64,000 nt of DNA from assembly GCA_003490025.1 (NCBI GenBank), contig DNJC01000127.1, forward strand, positions 27,913 to 91,912, given 5' to 3'. Position numbers and translations under genes: made by a program. A model generated the notes under the pieces. The model saw only the letters and a program-made list of their open reading frames with translations, searched no databases and was not told where the DNA came from. Each line of letters opens with the position of its first letter. Within the stretch, counting starts at the first letter, position 1. This DNA comes from Geobacter sp. GTDB taxonomy: Bacteria > Desulfobacterota > Desulfuromonadia > Geobacterales > Geobacteraceae. Shown one piece after another: positions 55,684-64,000 of this stretch.

Positions 55684-58600
55684 CCCAGTCCTCCCCCACC
55701 ATAGAGAAGCAGCCGAAGCTGACGCCGGCGGAGGATTTCTACCGTCTGCGCAAGGACGGGATCGGCTTCATCGAGCAGATGGGAAGCAGCCTCTGGACCG
55801 ATTACAACGAGAGCGATTCCGGCATCGCCATCCACGAGGCCCTCTGCTACGCCATCACCGATCTCGCCTACCGGATCGGCTGGGACATCGCGGACCTGCT
55901 GACCGCCTCGCCCCCCGCGCCGGTCGCCAATCCCTACCCGGACCAGACCTTCTTCCAGGCGAGGGAGATACTGACCGTCAACCCGTGGACGCCGGAGGAC
56001 TTCAGCCGGCTCCTCATCGACCTCGACACGGTGCGCAACGCCTGGGTCTTCTGCAAAGAGTGCGTCTGCGAGACCTCGTGGTACGCCTGGTGCGACAAGG
56101 AGCAGGGGCTCGTTCTCTCCTACCAGCCGCCGGACCTCCACCTCGGGGTGAGGGAATCAATCGCGGCAGGAATGCCGCTCCTACATGAGACGTCGGACGT
56201 CCCCCTCGCCCTCCGGGAGAGGGCCGGGGTGAGGGCGCCGGTCGCGGCAGGAACGTCGGAACCCATCGCGGCAGGAATGCCGCTCCTACATGCGGGTGTC
56301 AGAGAGGTCTGGCCGCTGGGGCTTTACGAGGCGCTGCTGGAGCTGGAGAGCGATCCGGACACGGGGGACCTGAACGACCGGAAGATCGAGGCGAAATCGC
56401 TCTTCGAGGACGCGGGGGGGACGCATCCCGTGACGGTGGAGCTCCGCTTCCGGGAGGCCGCGCTCTCCGACCGCGAAGAGTGGTCCCGGTTCCTCGACAC
56501 CGACGACGCCTTCGCGCAGCGTAACGGCCAGTCCTTCAACCTGAAGCTCATCCGCCTCGGCGCGACCAAAAACTACGACGTCCTGAGCGACCCGAACCTG
56601 GACGACGCGGGGCGGGACAGCTACCTGCACGGACACTGGCGCAACATCTTCTTCCTCACCTTCGAGATCGAGCTGCTCCCCTCCGGACTGAAGATCGTGC
56701 TGCGCGACGCGGCCTTGCGGCTCTTCGGCAGCACCGCGTCGAGGGACGCCGTCACCGTCGGGGAACTTAAAGCGTTCCTCGAAGAGCGCGCACCGAACGG
56801 CCTGATCCAGCGTTACCGCAGGAAGGAGAGGCAAAAGGCCGCCGCCGTGGATAGCGCCAAGACAGCGCTGTCGTCGCACCGCAACCTGGACGAGGATTTC
56901 TGCCGGGTGAAGGTGATCGGGATCGAGGAGGTCGCCGTCTGCGCCGACGTCGAGGTGACGCCGGAGGCGGACATCGAGCGGGTGCAGGCGCAGATCTGGT
57001 TCGAGATGGAGAACTACTTCAACCCGCCGGTCCCCTTCTACTCGCTCCAGGAGATGATGGACCAGGGCATCCCGGTCGAGGAGATCTTCAACGGCCCGGA
57101 GCTGGAGAGCGGCTTCCTGAAAAGCGCGGACCTGGCCGCCGCCTCGCTGAAGCCGGTCCTGTGCGTTTCGGACCTGATCAACAGGCTGATGGAGATCGAG
57201 GGGGTCATCGCGGTCAACCAGCTGCAGATGACCAAGTACGACGCCGAGGGGAACGTGGTGAAGGGGGCCGCCGACCCGACCTGGACCGCCGACGGCAAAC
57301 CTGTCTTCGACCCGAACAAGGTCAACGCCTCGTGGCTCCTCTACCTGGCGAAACAGCACCAGCCGAGACTGTACCGAAACGCCTCGCGCTTTCTCTTCTA
57401 CAAGAACGGGCTCCCCTTCCTCCCGAGGATGGACGAGGCGCTCGACACCCTCACCCAGTTGCGCGGCGAGGCGGAGCGCTCGAAGATACGGAACGCGCCG
57501 AAGGACCTCCCCGCCCCTGTCGGCAAGAACCGGCAGATCGAGGATTACTTCCCGGTCCAGTACGGCTTCCCGCTCACCTACGGCATCGGCCCGGACCAGC
57601 TCCCCTCGCACGCCTCGGCGCCGCGCCGGGCGCAGGCGAGGCAGTTGAAGGCATACCTGATGGTCTTCGAGCAGATCCTCGGCAACGCCTTCGCCCAGCT
57701 CGCCCATGTCGCGGATCTCTTCTCCCTGGACACCGGCGTGAGCCGCACCTATTTCGTCAAAAAGTTCACCGAGGATCTGATCCAGGGATACGCCGACCTG
57801 GTCAAGGTCGAGCTGGACCAGGCGAAGCTGGAGGCGATGGCGGAGACGCCGCAGGAGTTCCTGCAGCGCCGCAACCGTTTTCTGGACCACCTGCTGGCGC
57901 GCTTCGGCGAGCAGTACACCGAGTTCACCATCCTGCTGTCGAAGCTCCTGGGGCAGAAGGTGGCGCTGGACCGCCTGATCAAGGACAAGATCGCCTTCCT
58001 CAAGGCCTACCCGCAGGTGAGCCACGACCGCGGCAAGGCCTTCGACTACCGGCACAACCCCTGCGCCCCCGACAACCAGGCCGGCGTGGCGAAGCGGATC
58101 GCCCTGCTCCTCGGGGACCCGGACCAGCGGATGATCGTGGTGGAGCACCTGCTTCTGCGTCCCAAGTTCCCGGGGGACGCGCTCTACCCCGCCTGCACCG
58201 AGGGGGCCTGCGCCACCTGCGGGGCGGAGGACCCGTACTCCTTCCGGCTCACCTTCGTCATGCCCGGTTGGACCGAACCATTCAACACCGACCTGCAGAT
58301 GCGCGACTTCGCCGACCGCACCATCAGGGAAGAGATTCCGGCGCACCTGGTCGGCAAGATCTGCTGGGTCGGCAACGACGGCTTTGTCGAGGACCTTTGC
58401 GAGCCGGTGGTGACCGAGCTGGCGCTCCTGCTGGAAGAGAAAGGGAAGACCGCGGGCGGGGTCAGGCCGACGCACGACGAGGCCTGCACATGCGCGGCGG
58501 CGATCTACCCCGCCTTCTCCGCCGTGTTCAAGCAGTGGTACCAGGACAACATGCTGGAGCACCTGCACCCCGACGCCCTGGAGATGCAGTTGGAGGTGGA

Positions 58601-59231
58601 GTTCAGCACCAAGATCCAGCCGGGGACGATAAGCTGCGCGGTATCGCTCACTGACGACTTTCCCCTCTGGAGCGAGGTGATAACGGTGATGGTGCAGTAT
58701 TTCACCGGGATCGCGCTGCACGGATTCCAGTTCGATCGCTTCCAGGCGGCCTGGTGCAAGTGGCTGGAGGTCAACGCCCCCTTCGACTGGACCGAGGAGC
58801 GCCTGCAGGAGCGGGTGGAGGAGATCCTGGCGCAGAACCTGGCGGCCGCCTCCGACGCCAGGCACACGAAGGAGTTCCTGCTCTGCACATGCGCCCACAG
58901 GATCGTCAACGCCTACGGCAGCGAGTTCTACGACTGGATGGAGGGGCTGTTCCGGTCCGGTAACTTCAGCGTCGACATCGCCCTCCCCACCTTCCCGGTC
59001 GACCTCTCCTCCTGCGCGGGGCTCACCTTCCAGGGGGGGACGGAGGACAGGATCAGGGCGCTCCTGGAGGACCGGTACGGCGCCTACAGGGAGGTCTCCT
59101 ATCGTCTCTGGGTGGTGGTCGGCCTGCTTAGCGACCTCAGCAACACTTACCCGGCCGCAACGCTGCACGACTGCGACGAAGGCAACGATAAAAACCCGGT
59201 ACGCCTGGGGAAAACAGCTTTAGGAAGCTGA
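55680..59231 (+). CDS. Pvc12-type baseplate protein with in-frame repeat insertion
   Basis: This 1,183-residue protein is translationally coupled to the J-like gene. The N-terminus, PAEDFYRLRKDGIGFIEQMGSSLWTDYNESDSGIAIHEALCYAITDLAYRIGWDIADLL, fits Pvc12-like wedge proteins found next to Pvc11. At residues 160-209 a 50-codon stretch (SIAAGMPLLHETS...PIAAGMPLLHAGVRE) comes from dispersed genomic repeats in frame, flanked by a repeated GVRE, so it is an insertion. The rest reads normally. Role: outer baseplate, possibly holding fibres. Whether the insert hurts function is unknown. Confidence 0.85.
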   Translation: MTQSSPTIEKQPKLTPAEDFYRLRKDGIGFIEQMGSSLWTDYNESDSGIAIHEALCYAITDLAYRIGWDIADLLTASPPAPVANPYPDQTFFQAREILTVNPWTPEDFSRLLIDLDTVRNAWVFCKECVCETSWYAWCDKEQGLVLSYQPPDLHLGVRESIAAGMPLLHETSDVPLALRERAGVRAPVAAGTSEPIAAGMPLLHAGVREVWPLGLYEALLELESDPDTGDLNDRKIEAKSLFEDAGGTHPVTVELRFREAALSDREEWSRFLDTDDAFAQRNGQSFNLKLIRLGATKNYDVLSDPNLDDAGRDSYLHGHWRNIFFLTFEIELLPSGLKIVLRDAALRLFGSTASRDAVTVGELKAFLEERAPNGLIQRYRRKERQKAAAVDSAKTALSSHRNLDEDFCRVKVIGIEEVAVCADVEVTPEADIERVQAQIWFEMENYFNPPVPFYSLQEMMDQGIPVEEIFNGPELESGFLKSADLAAASLKPVLCVSDLINRLMEIEGVIAVNQLQMTKYDAEGNVVKGAADPTWTADGKPVFDPNKVNASWLLYLAKQHQPRLYRNASRFLFYKNGLPFLPRMDEALDTLTQLRGEAERSKIRNAPKDLPAPVGKNRQIEDYFPVQYGFPLTYGIGPDQLPSHASAPRRAQARQLKAYLMVFEQILGNAFAQLAHVADLFSLDTGVSRTYFVKKFTEDLIQGYADLVKVELDQAKLEAMAETPQEFLQRRNRFLDHLLARFGEQYTEFTILLSKLLGQKVALDRLIKDKIAFLKAYPQVSHDRGKAFDYRHNPCAPDNQAGVAKRIALLLGDPDQRMIVVEHLLLRPKFPGDALYPACTEGACATCGAEDPYSFRLTFVMPGWTEPFNTDLQMRDFADRTIREEIPAHLVGKICWVGNDGFVEDLCEPVVTELALLLEEKGKTAGGVRPTHDEACTCAAAIYPAFSAVFKQWYQDNMLEHLHPDALEMQLEVEFSTKIQPGTISCAVSLTDDFPLWSEVITVMVQYFTGIALHGFQFDRFQAAWCKWLEVNAPFDWTEERLQERVEEILAQNLAAASDARHTKEFLLCTCAHRIVNAYGSEFYDWMEGLFRSGNFSVDIALPTFPVDLSSCAGLTFQGGTEDRIRALLEDRYGAYREVSYRLWVVVGLLSDLSNTYPAATLHDCDEGNDKNPVRLGKTALGS
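56160..56292. repeat. Repeat cluster inside the Pvc12-type gene
   Basis: A 28-bp unit starting ATCGCGGCAGGAATGCC occurs at 56160-56187 and again, identical, at 56265-56292. Between them is a 33-bp CCCTCGCCCTCC...GGGTGAGGG palindrome (56203-56235) identical to the one at 51154-51186. The same 26-bp core lies inverted at 63763-63788. Confidence 0.85.
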
Positions 59232-59245
59232 CGGAGTGCTCTGCC

Positions 59246-62200
59246 ATGAAACCTTCACAAGATAATTTCCCCGTCTTCGAGGCAAACCAGGTGCTCTCCT
59301 TTTCGCACCTCAACCAGGTTTTCAACTACCTGGACGAGCAGGAGCGCCTGACCCGCGCCGACCTCATCGGCATCGGCATCGTCTGCGGCCTCGAGATCGC
59401 CCTCACGCAAAGCCCCGAAGGCGGCAGCGCCATCAAGCTCTCCAAGGGGTGCGGCGTCACCTCGCTCGGTTACCTCATCGTGGAGCCGGAAGAGGTCTTC
59501 CTGGTCTCCTACCGGGAGTACACCCTGCCGACGGATGTTCCCTATCCTCCTTTCATCAAGAACGAATCGCCCTATCCCTTGTGGGAGCTGTTCCCCGCCG
59601 GGGAGCCCGGGGCCGCGCCGCTCGACACCCCGGCGGATTTCCTCAGGGACAAGGCGGTGCTCCTTTTCCTGGAGCTGAAGAAGGAGGGCCTGCGCAATTG
59701 CAGCCTCAACAACTGCGACGACAAGGGATCGGAGATTACCGTCACGCTGCGGCGCCTGCTGATAGGGATCGCCGACCTGAAGGAGATCATCGCCAAGGCG
59801 AACGCCCTCGAGGAAGGGATGACCGCCGGGGAGCTGGAAACGGCGCTGCAGGAGCGGCTCAATCTCCCGGAGCTGCGCCTGCCGCGCGTGGACGTCCCCA
59901 ATACCGGCCCCGCCACCTCACAGGAGGTGCTGGCGGCTTTTCTCGCCGTGTTCCAGGGGCAGAAGCTGGCGCTCAACGCCGGCTCCGCCCTGACCGCGGC
60001 GTACGACGCCTTCAAGCCGCTGGTGCAGCAGAGCTACCCCACTAACCCCTTCGCCGGTTTCGTGGCGCGCTTCGGCTTCCTGGACAACGTCCCGGCCACT
60101 GCCACGCAGGTCCTCTTCCTGCAGTACTACTACGACCTGTTCGACGACGTGCTGCGGGGGTATGCGGAGTTGTGCCGCAAGGGCGCCCAGATCCTCGCGC
60201 TTTGCGTCCCCCCGGACATGCTCTTCCCGCGCCACCTGATGCTGGGGGTCCTCTTCCCGGCCCAGGTCACCAACGCCGGCATCTACCGGCACCCTTTCTG
60301 GGGCTCGCCTGCGATGAAGGGGGGGGCGGCGCTTATCGACGAGTTGCAGCAGCTCTTCGCGCGCCTGGTGGAGATGATCGCCCGTTTCACCGATACCCCT
60401 CCCCTGGCGCAGTTGGGAGGGTTTTCCCGCGTTCCGAGGACCGATCCCGCCATCCGCATCACCCCGAGCACCCTCGGAAACGTGCCGCTCTCGGACAAGG
60501 CGATCCCGTACTACTACCTCCTGGACGGCGCGCCGCCGCTGTACCAGCTCTGGGACCCGCAGAAGACACGCTTGAACCGCGGCAACCGGAACCTCGGCTA
60601 CCGCTCCGATACCTACCAGCCTCCCGCGCCGGACTTCGTGGTCAACGCCCTGCGCTACGACCTGGAGCCGTACAACTTCCTCCGGGTAGAGGGGCACCTC
60701 GGGAAGAACTACCAGGGCGTGATGAGGACCCTGCTCGCGCTCAAGTCCCGCTTCCGCCTCCCCATCGAGGTGATCGCCCTCAAGACCGGCGCCTTCGACG
60801 AGAACGTGACGGTCGATCTGACCAAGGAGGGGTGCCGGTTCCAGGACCTGGAGGCGCTCTACGACGCTCTGAAGGCGGAGTCGATCTGCTTCTTCTGCGA
60901 GGAGGTGCAGTACTTCTATTCGCTTCCCTTCGAATTCAGATCGGGATTGACCATCCCCGCCAAGCCGAAGCTCCCCTTGCTGGTCCAGTGCGATCCCGGC
61001 TTCCTGGTGCAGCCCCGGACCCTGGGACGCCTGTTCGAGGATTACATCTCCAGGCAGCCGGGGGGCGTGGTCCCCGACATGGACCCCGACATCATCATCA
61101 ACTTCCTGAAGAGCCAGAACGTCGGGCAGTCGAACCTGATCATCTTTTACATCGTCATCTACATCGAGAAGCTGTACGAGCAGTTCAGCCAGGACCTGGG
61201 ACAGCTCGATTTCGCCGCCTTCCAGAAGCGCTACCAGGACCTGGTGCGGGTGACCGAGGCGGTGGAGCGGGAAAGGGAAGACGCCGCCGGGAGCATCGAG
61301 GGGAACGTCAACCTGCTGAAATGGGACGAACTGGACGACCGGCTGGAAGGCATCCTGTACCACTGCCGCCTCGACGCCATTCGGGCGCTGGAAGAGGAGT
61401 ACCTAAAGCGCGTCCGCGAGGTGAAACAGAAGCTCTACCTGAGCAATTTCCTGCGCGACCACCCCGGCGTGCAGCATATGGCCGGCGTCCCGCTGGGGGG
61501 GACCTTCATCGTCGTCTACCACGAGGAGCCGGAACCGGTACGGGTGACACCTCCCTTCAGGGGGATCGGGGAGCTGGGCGACAGGACCCGCTTCACGCGG
61601 GGCTTCGGACCGGCAGAGGGGGGTGGCACTACCGGGACCATCTGTCCCGAACTCAATTCCGAGGCGGTCCGGGATGCCTTCTCGCGCCTGAGCGCCAAGC
61701 GGGAGTTCGCCGCCGACCCGGACATCCGCCTGGTGCTGGGGGCCTTCACCGGCCGGGTGCCCGACCTCGGCGTCGATCTGCCGCCGACATCGGACGCGGG
61801 GAACATCATCGACGCGACGGTCAAGGAGCTGAGCGACGGGACGGTGATAGCCGACTTCTACCTCCCCTACCTCTGCTGCTCGGACTGCGCGCCGATTCAG
61901 TTCGTGCTGCCGGTGGCACCTCCCACCTTCGGCGTCCGGATAGCGTGCACCAACGCCAACAACGAGGCCGAGGTGACCATCACCCCCGAGGGGGGGGTGG
62001 CGCCGTACAGCGTCAAGGTGGACGACCAGGGATTCCAGCCGCTGACCAGGGCGCTGGCCCTTGCGACCGGGAACCATACCATCGCCATCCGCGACCAGGA
62101 GGCGACGGAATCTGCGCCGCAGACTATCGTCGTCGCGCCGAGGCTCGTTTTCGGTGAACCGAGGTTCGACTGCCTGGGGGAAAGCAACGAGTACGTGGCC

Positions 62201-63643
62201 GTGTTCGAGATCCAGGGCGGGACTCCCCCGTACGCAGCAAACCGCGGCACGGTGAACGGCAGCAATTACGCGAGCGACGCCCTGCCGGGCGACACGGACA
62301 TCGAGATCGTCATCCTCGACGCCCGCAACTGCACCGCGACCCGGACGATCAGGCACACCTGCCTGCGGCAGCTCTCCTTCACCGCCAAGGTGGGCTGCAC
62401 CACGGCCGACAACGAGGCGCCGGTCGAGATAACCGCTTCCGGCGGCACCGCTCCCTACCAGGTGCAGGTCGATACGGCCGCTCCGGTCCCGCTCTCCGGC
62501 CCGATCTCGCTGGGTGTGGGAGGACACAGCATCGTCGTGCGCGATTCGTCGGGCGCCGGCACCGATCCGCAGACGGTCCAGGTCCCGCCCCGACTGGTAC
62601 TGCAGGAGAGCGACTTCACCTGCGAGGGGACCGCCACCTACCGCTCCATGATAACGATCGAGGGGGGAACGCAACCCTATGTCGCCAACGGGCAGCCGGT
62701 CACCGGAAACTTCTTCACCACCGACCCGATCACCAGCGGCACAACGTTCACCGTGACCGTGATCGATCACAACGACTGCAGCGCGGGCATCGAGGTGCGG
62801 CATACCTGCGAGCAGGTATGCGAGCTTCCCTGCGAGGGGCAGTCGCGACGCTGCGCCTACCGGCTCTGGGTGCAGCCCCCCCGCGATGAAGCGCCGTACA
62901 AGAGCTACCGGCAGGAACCCCAGTTCAAGTTCCGCTTCAACGTCACGGACATAACGCTCGCTACCGACAACATTCCCGCGCTGAAGGTGGCGGGCCTGAA
63001 CCAGTCCTTCGACGACTCCTTGGCCAGGTTCATCAAGGCGCTCAACGACGCCATCAACAGGGCCCTCATGGAGCAGGTCGGGCCGGTCGAGAACCGGCTG
63101 GTGCTGAGCTACCAACCGGAGATCGGCGATCCCTTCAGCGTCCTCTACATCGAGCACTTCGTCTGCGAGACCTTCAGCCTGGAGTTCAACTTCGCCTTCG
63201 CCAAGCCGAACCCCGCCTTCACCCTCTCGGTCCGGTACGGCAACGAGCCGGTCGAGGAGGCACCCGCGTTCGACGGCGCGGTCTTCACCAACCTGAGGCT
63301 GGACAACAAGCAAACGCGGGTGCCGGCTTTCGATTGCGCCGAGCGCAACCAGTGCACCGGGAGCGATTACCGCAAGCTATGCGAAGGGCAGCAGCCGGAG
63401 GTGCGCGCACACGGCGAGCATGTCGAGGGGCCGCTTTTCAGGTGGGAAGGAAAGGTGGCCAACATGCCCGAGGACGAGATCGCCGCCTGGGTCTGGGACT
63501 TCCCGTTGGCACAGCCGAGCGAGCCTTTCTACGAGGGGCAGAAGATAGAGACACAGCTGCAGAAGCCTGGCGGTGCGGGGAGGTTGACGGCCATCACCGC
63601 CAAAGGGTGCTTCGGGGTCGGGCAGGAGGATGTGCCGCAATAA
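59246..63643 (+). CDS. Giant accessory protein of the injection locus with GGxxPY (Ig/SprB-like) repeats
   Basis: This 1,465-residue protein begins 14 bases after the Pvc12-type gene: VFEANQVLSFSHLNQVFNYLDEQERLTRADLIGIGIVCGLE, a soluble head. It has no signal peptide. The first 900 residues are mostly helical and unassigned. Residues about 900-1190 contain two roughly 148-residue repeats, each with two GG-x-x-PY Ig-like units (EGGVAPYSVKV, QGGTPPYAAN, SGGTAPYQVQV, EGGTQPYVAN) and paired cysteines (DCLGES, NCTATRTIRHTC). This is the SprB/adhesin repeat type. It could be a fibre, cargo or anchor. No known Pvc13 or tape-measure similarity was seen. Confidence 0.7.
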   Translation: MKPSQDNFPVFEANQVLSFSHLNQVFNYLDEQERLTRADLIGIGIVCGLEIALTQSPEGGSAIKLSKGCGVTSLGYLIVEPEEVFLVSYREYTLPTDVPYPPFIKNESPYPLWELFPAGEPGAAPLDTPADFLRDKAVLLFLELKKEGLRNCSLNNCDDKGSEITVTLRRLLIGIADLKEIIAKANALEEGMTAGELETALQERLNLPELRLPRVDVPNTGPATSQEVLAAFLAVFQGQKLALNAGSALTAAYDAFKPLVQQSYPTNPFAGFVARFGFLDNVPATATQVLFLQYYYDLFDDVLRGYAELCRKGAQILALCVPPDMLFPRHLMLGVLFPAQVTNAGIYRHPFWGSPAMKGGAALIDELQQLFARLVEMIARFTDTPPLAQLGGFSRVPRTDPAIRITPSTLGNVPLSDKAIPYYYLLDGAPPLYQLWDPQKTRLNRGNRNLGYRSDTYQPPAPDFVVNALRYDLEPYNFLRVEGHLGKNYQGVMRTLLALKSRFRLPIEVIALKTGAFDENVTVDLTKEGCRFQDLEALYDALKAESICFFCEEVQYFYSLPFEFRSGLTIPAKPKLPLLVQCDPGFLVQPRTLGRLFEDYISRQPGGVVPDMDPDIIINFLKSQNVGQSNLIIFYIVIYIEKLYEQFSQDLGQLDFAAFQKRYQDLVRVTEAVEREREDAAGSIEGNVNLLKWDELDDRLEGILYHCRLDAIRALEEEYLKRVREVKQKLYLSNFLRDHPGVQHMAGVPLGGTFIVVYHEEPEPVRVTPPFRGIGELGDRTRFTRGFGPAEGGGTTGTICPELNSEAVRDAFSRLSAKREFAADPDIRLVLGAFTGRVPDLGVDLPPTSDAGNIIDATVKELSDGTVIADFYLPYLCCSDCAPIQFVLPVAPPTFGVRIACTNANNEAEVTITPEGGVAPYSVKVDDQGFQPLTRALALATGNHTIAIRDQEATESAPQTIVVAPRLVFGEPRFDCLGESNEYVAVFEIQGGTPPYAANRGTVNGSNYASDALPGDTDIEIVILDARNCTATRTIRHTCLRQLSFTAKVGCTTADNEAPVEITASGGTAPYQVQVDTAAPVPLSGPISLGVGGHSIVVRDSSGAGTDPQTVQVPPRLVLQESDFTCEGTATYRSMITIEGGTQPYVANGQPVTGNFFTTDPITSGTTFTVTVIDHNDCSAGIEVRHTCEQVCELPCEGQSRRCAYRLWVQPPRDEAPYKSYRQEPQFKFRFNVTDITLATDNIPALKVAGLNQSFDDSLARFIKALNDAINRALMEQVGPVENRLVLSYQPEIGDPFSVLYIEHFVCETFSLEFNFAFAKPNPAFTLSVRYGNEPVEEAPAFDGAVFTNLRLDNKQTRVPAFDCAERNQCTGSDYRKLCEGQQPEVRAHGEHVEGPLFRWEGKVANMPEDEIAAWVWDFPLAQPSEPFYEGQKIETQLQKPGGAGRLTAITAKGCFGVGQEDVPQ

Positions 63644-64000
63644 AACCGACAAAACCGGAAACCCAATTGCCACAAAAAGGCACAAAAGACACAAAAAAGG
63701 ACCTCGAACCATTAAACAACAATTGCCACTAAATGAATTTTCGCCAGAGGTGCGGCATGCCTTGTAGGAGCGGCATTCCTGCCGCGATGAAGCTGCCGAT
63801 CAAGTCCCCCTTTTTTTCATCGTTCCTACGCTCCAGCGTGGGAACGCAAAAAGCTCCTGACGCTCCAGCGTCAGCTACTGCTGCTGTCTCTACAACCAAA
63901 CCTGACGCGGGAGCGTCATGCATTGTGTTCCCACGCTGGAGCGTAGGAACAATATTTATCTTTGCCCTCCCATAAAGCTGATCGCGGCAGGAATGATGGA
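63644..64000. repeat. Repeat-rich right edge without a gene
   Basis: No reading frame of quality. It holds a CACAAAAAGGCACAAAAGACACAAAAAAGG tract split into short words (63670-63702), the 26-bp repeat core at 63763-63788, an inverted half of family 1 (63821-63848), a full family 1 copy (63902-63952), and the beginning of another ATCGCGGCAGGAATG unit at 63980-63996. Confidence 0.75.

Noticed and set aside
56286..59168. 960-codon open frame on the minus strand opposite the Pvc12-type gene
   Set aside because: It mirrors a well-supported plus-strand gene in GC-rich DNA, has no domain resemblance and no ribosome site. Similar mirror frames at 49060-50709, 54010-55617 and 61403-63313 were dropped for the same reason.
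44552..63643. Type VI secretion system or prophage tail
   Set aside because: There are no TssB/TssC split sheath, TssJ/L/M membrane complex, capsid, portal, terminase or lysis genes. DUF4255, DUF5908 and the LysM hub point to an eCIS.

Overview
The window looks like a chromosomal segment of a Geobacter-type member of the Desulfuromonadia. The reasons are the high-GC coding style, multiheme and triheme (c7-like) cytochromes c, an outer-membrane electron-conduit-like operon, Tat-exported molybdoenzymes, many PAS/GGDEF sensors, and dispersed REP-like palindromes. The assignment rests on gene content only. No rRNA, tRNA, CRISPR array or complete insertion sequence was seen.

Layout. 0-3 kb: a cut-off Tat-secreted Fe-S protein and an Nramp/Usp pair. 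3.0-3.6 kb: a CcdA/CcdB toxin-antitoxin pair. 3.6-19.3 kb: an arsenic and molybdenum block. On the minus strand it has a dissimilatory arsenate-reductase-type operon (triheme cytochrome, ArrA-like catalytic subunit, ArrB-like Fe-S subunit, TorD-like chaperone, polyferredoxin), preceded by a periplasmic binding protein, sensor kinase and sigma-54 regulator. On the plus strand follow ArsR and ACR3, with two matching palindromic operators, a PstS-like protein, TatA, MobA, MobB, a ModE-like regulator and MoeA; MoeB is at the left edge. Together they would make, insert and export the Mo cofactor enzyme, sense the oxyanion and expel the arsenite produced. 20-25 kb: a rhodanese lipoprotein / porin / small periplasmic protein / pentaheme cytochrome operon. 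The cytochrome is interrupted by an in-frame UGA followed at once by a two-stem hairpin, so it is a candidate selenoprotein. 25.5-29.3 kb: a LysR gene, then a second ArsR operon (permease, two thioredoxin-like proteins, CcdA-like membrane protein). 29.3-37.9 kb: signalling and housekeeping genes.

37.9-44 kb is an accessory zone: a HigBA module with a frameshifted toxin, several AT-rich orphan genes on one strand separated by repeat-rich spacers, tandem palindromes, a TumE/TumA module and a thioesterase. 44.3-63.6 kb is a contractile injection system (eCIS/PVC-like) locus in one orientation: DUF4255 protein, sheath, two tube proteins, DUF5908 protein, LysM tube protein, VgrG-like spike, PAAR tip, gp25, baseplate-J, a Pvc12-like protein and a 1,465-residue protein with GGxxPY (Ig/SprB-like) repeats. 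No AAA ATPase, tape-measure protein or recognisable cargo toxin lies in the window; they may lie to the right. Spaces between these genes are packed with dispersed palindromic repeats, and one repeat cluster sits in frame inside the Pvc12-like gene.
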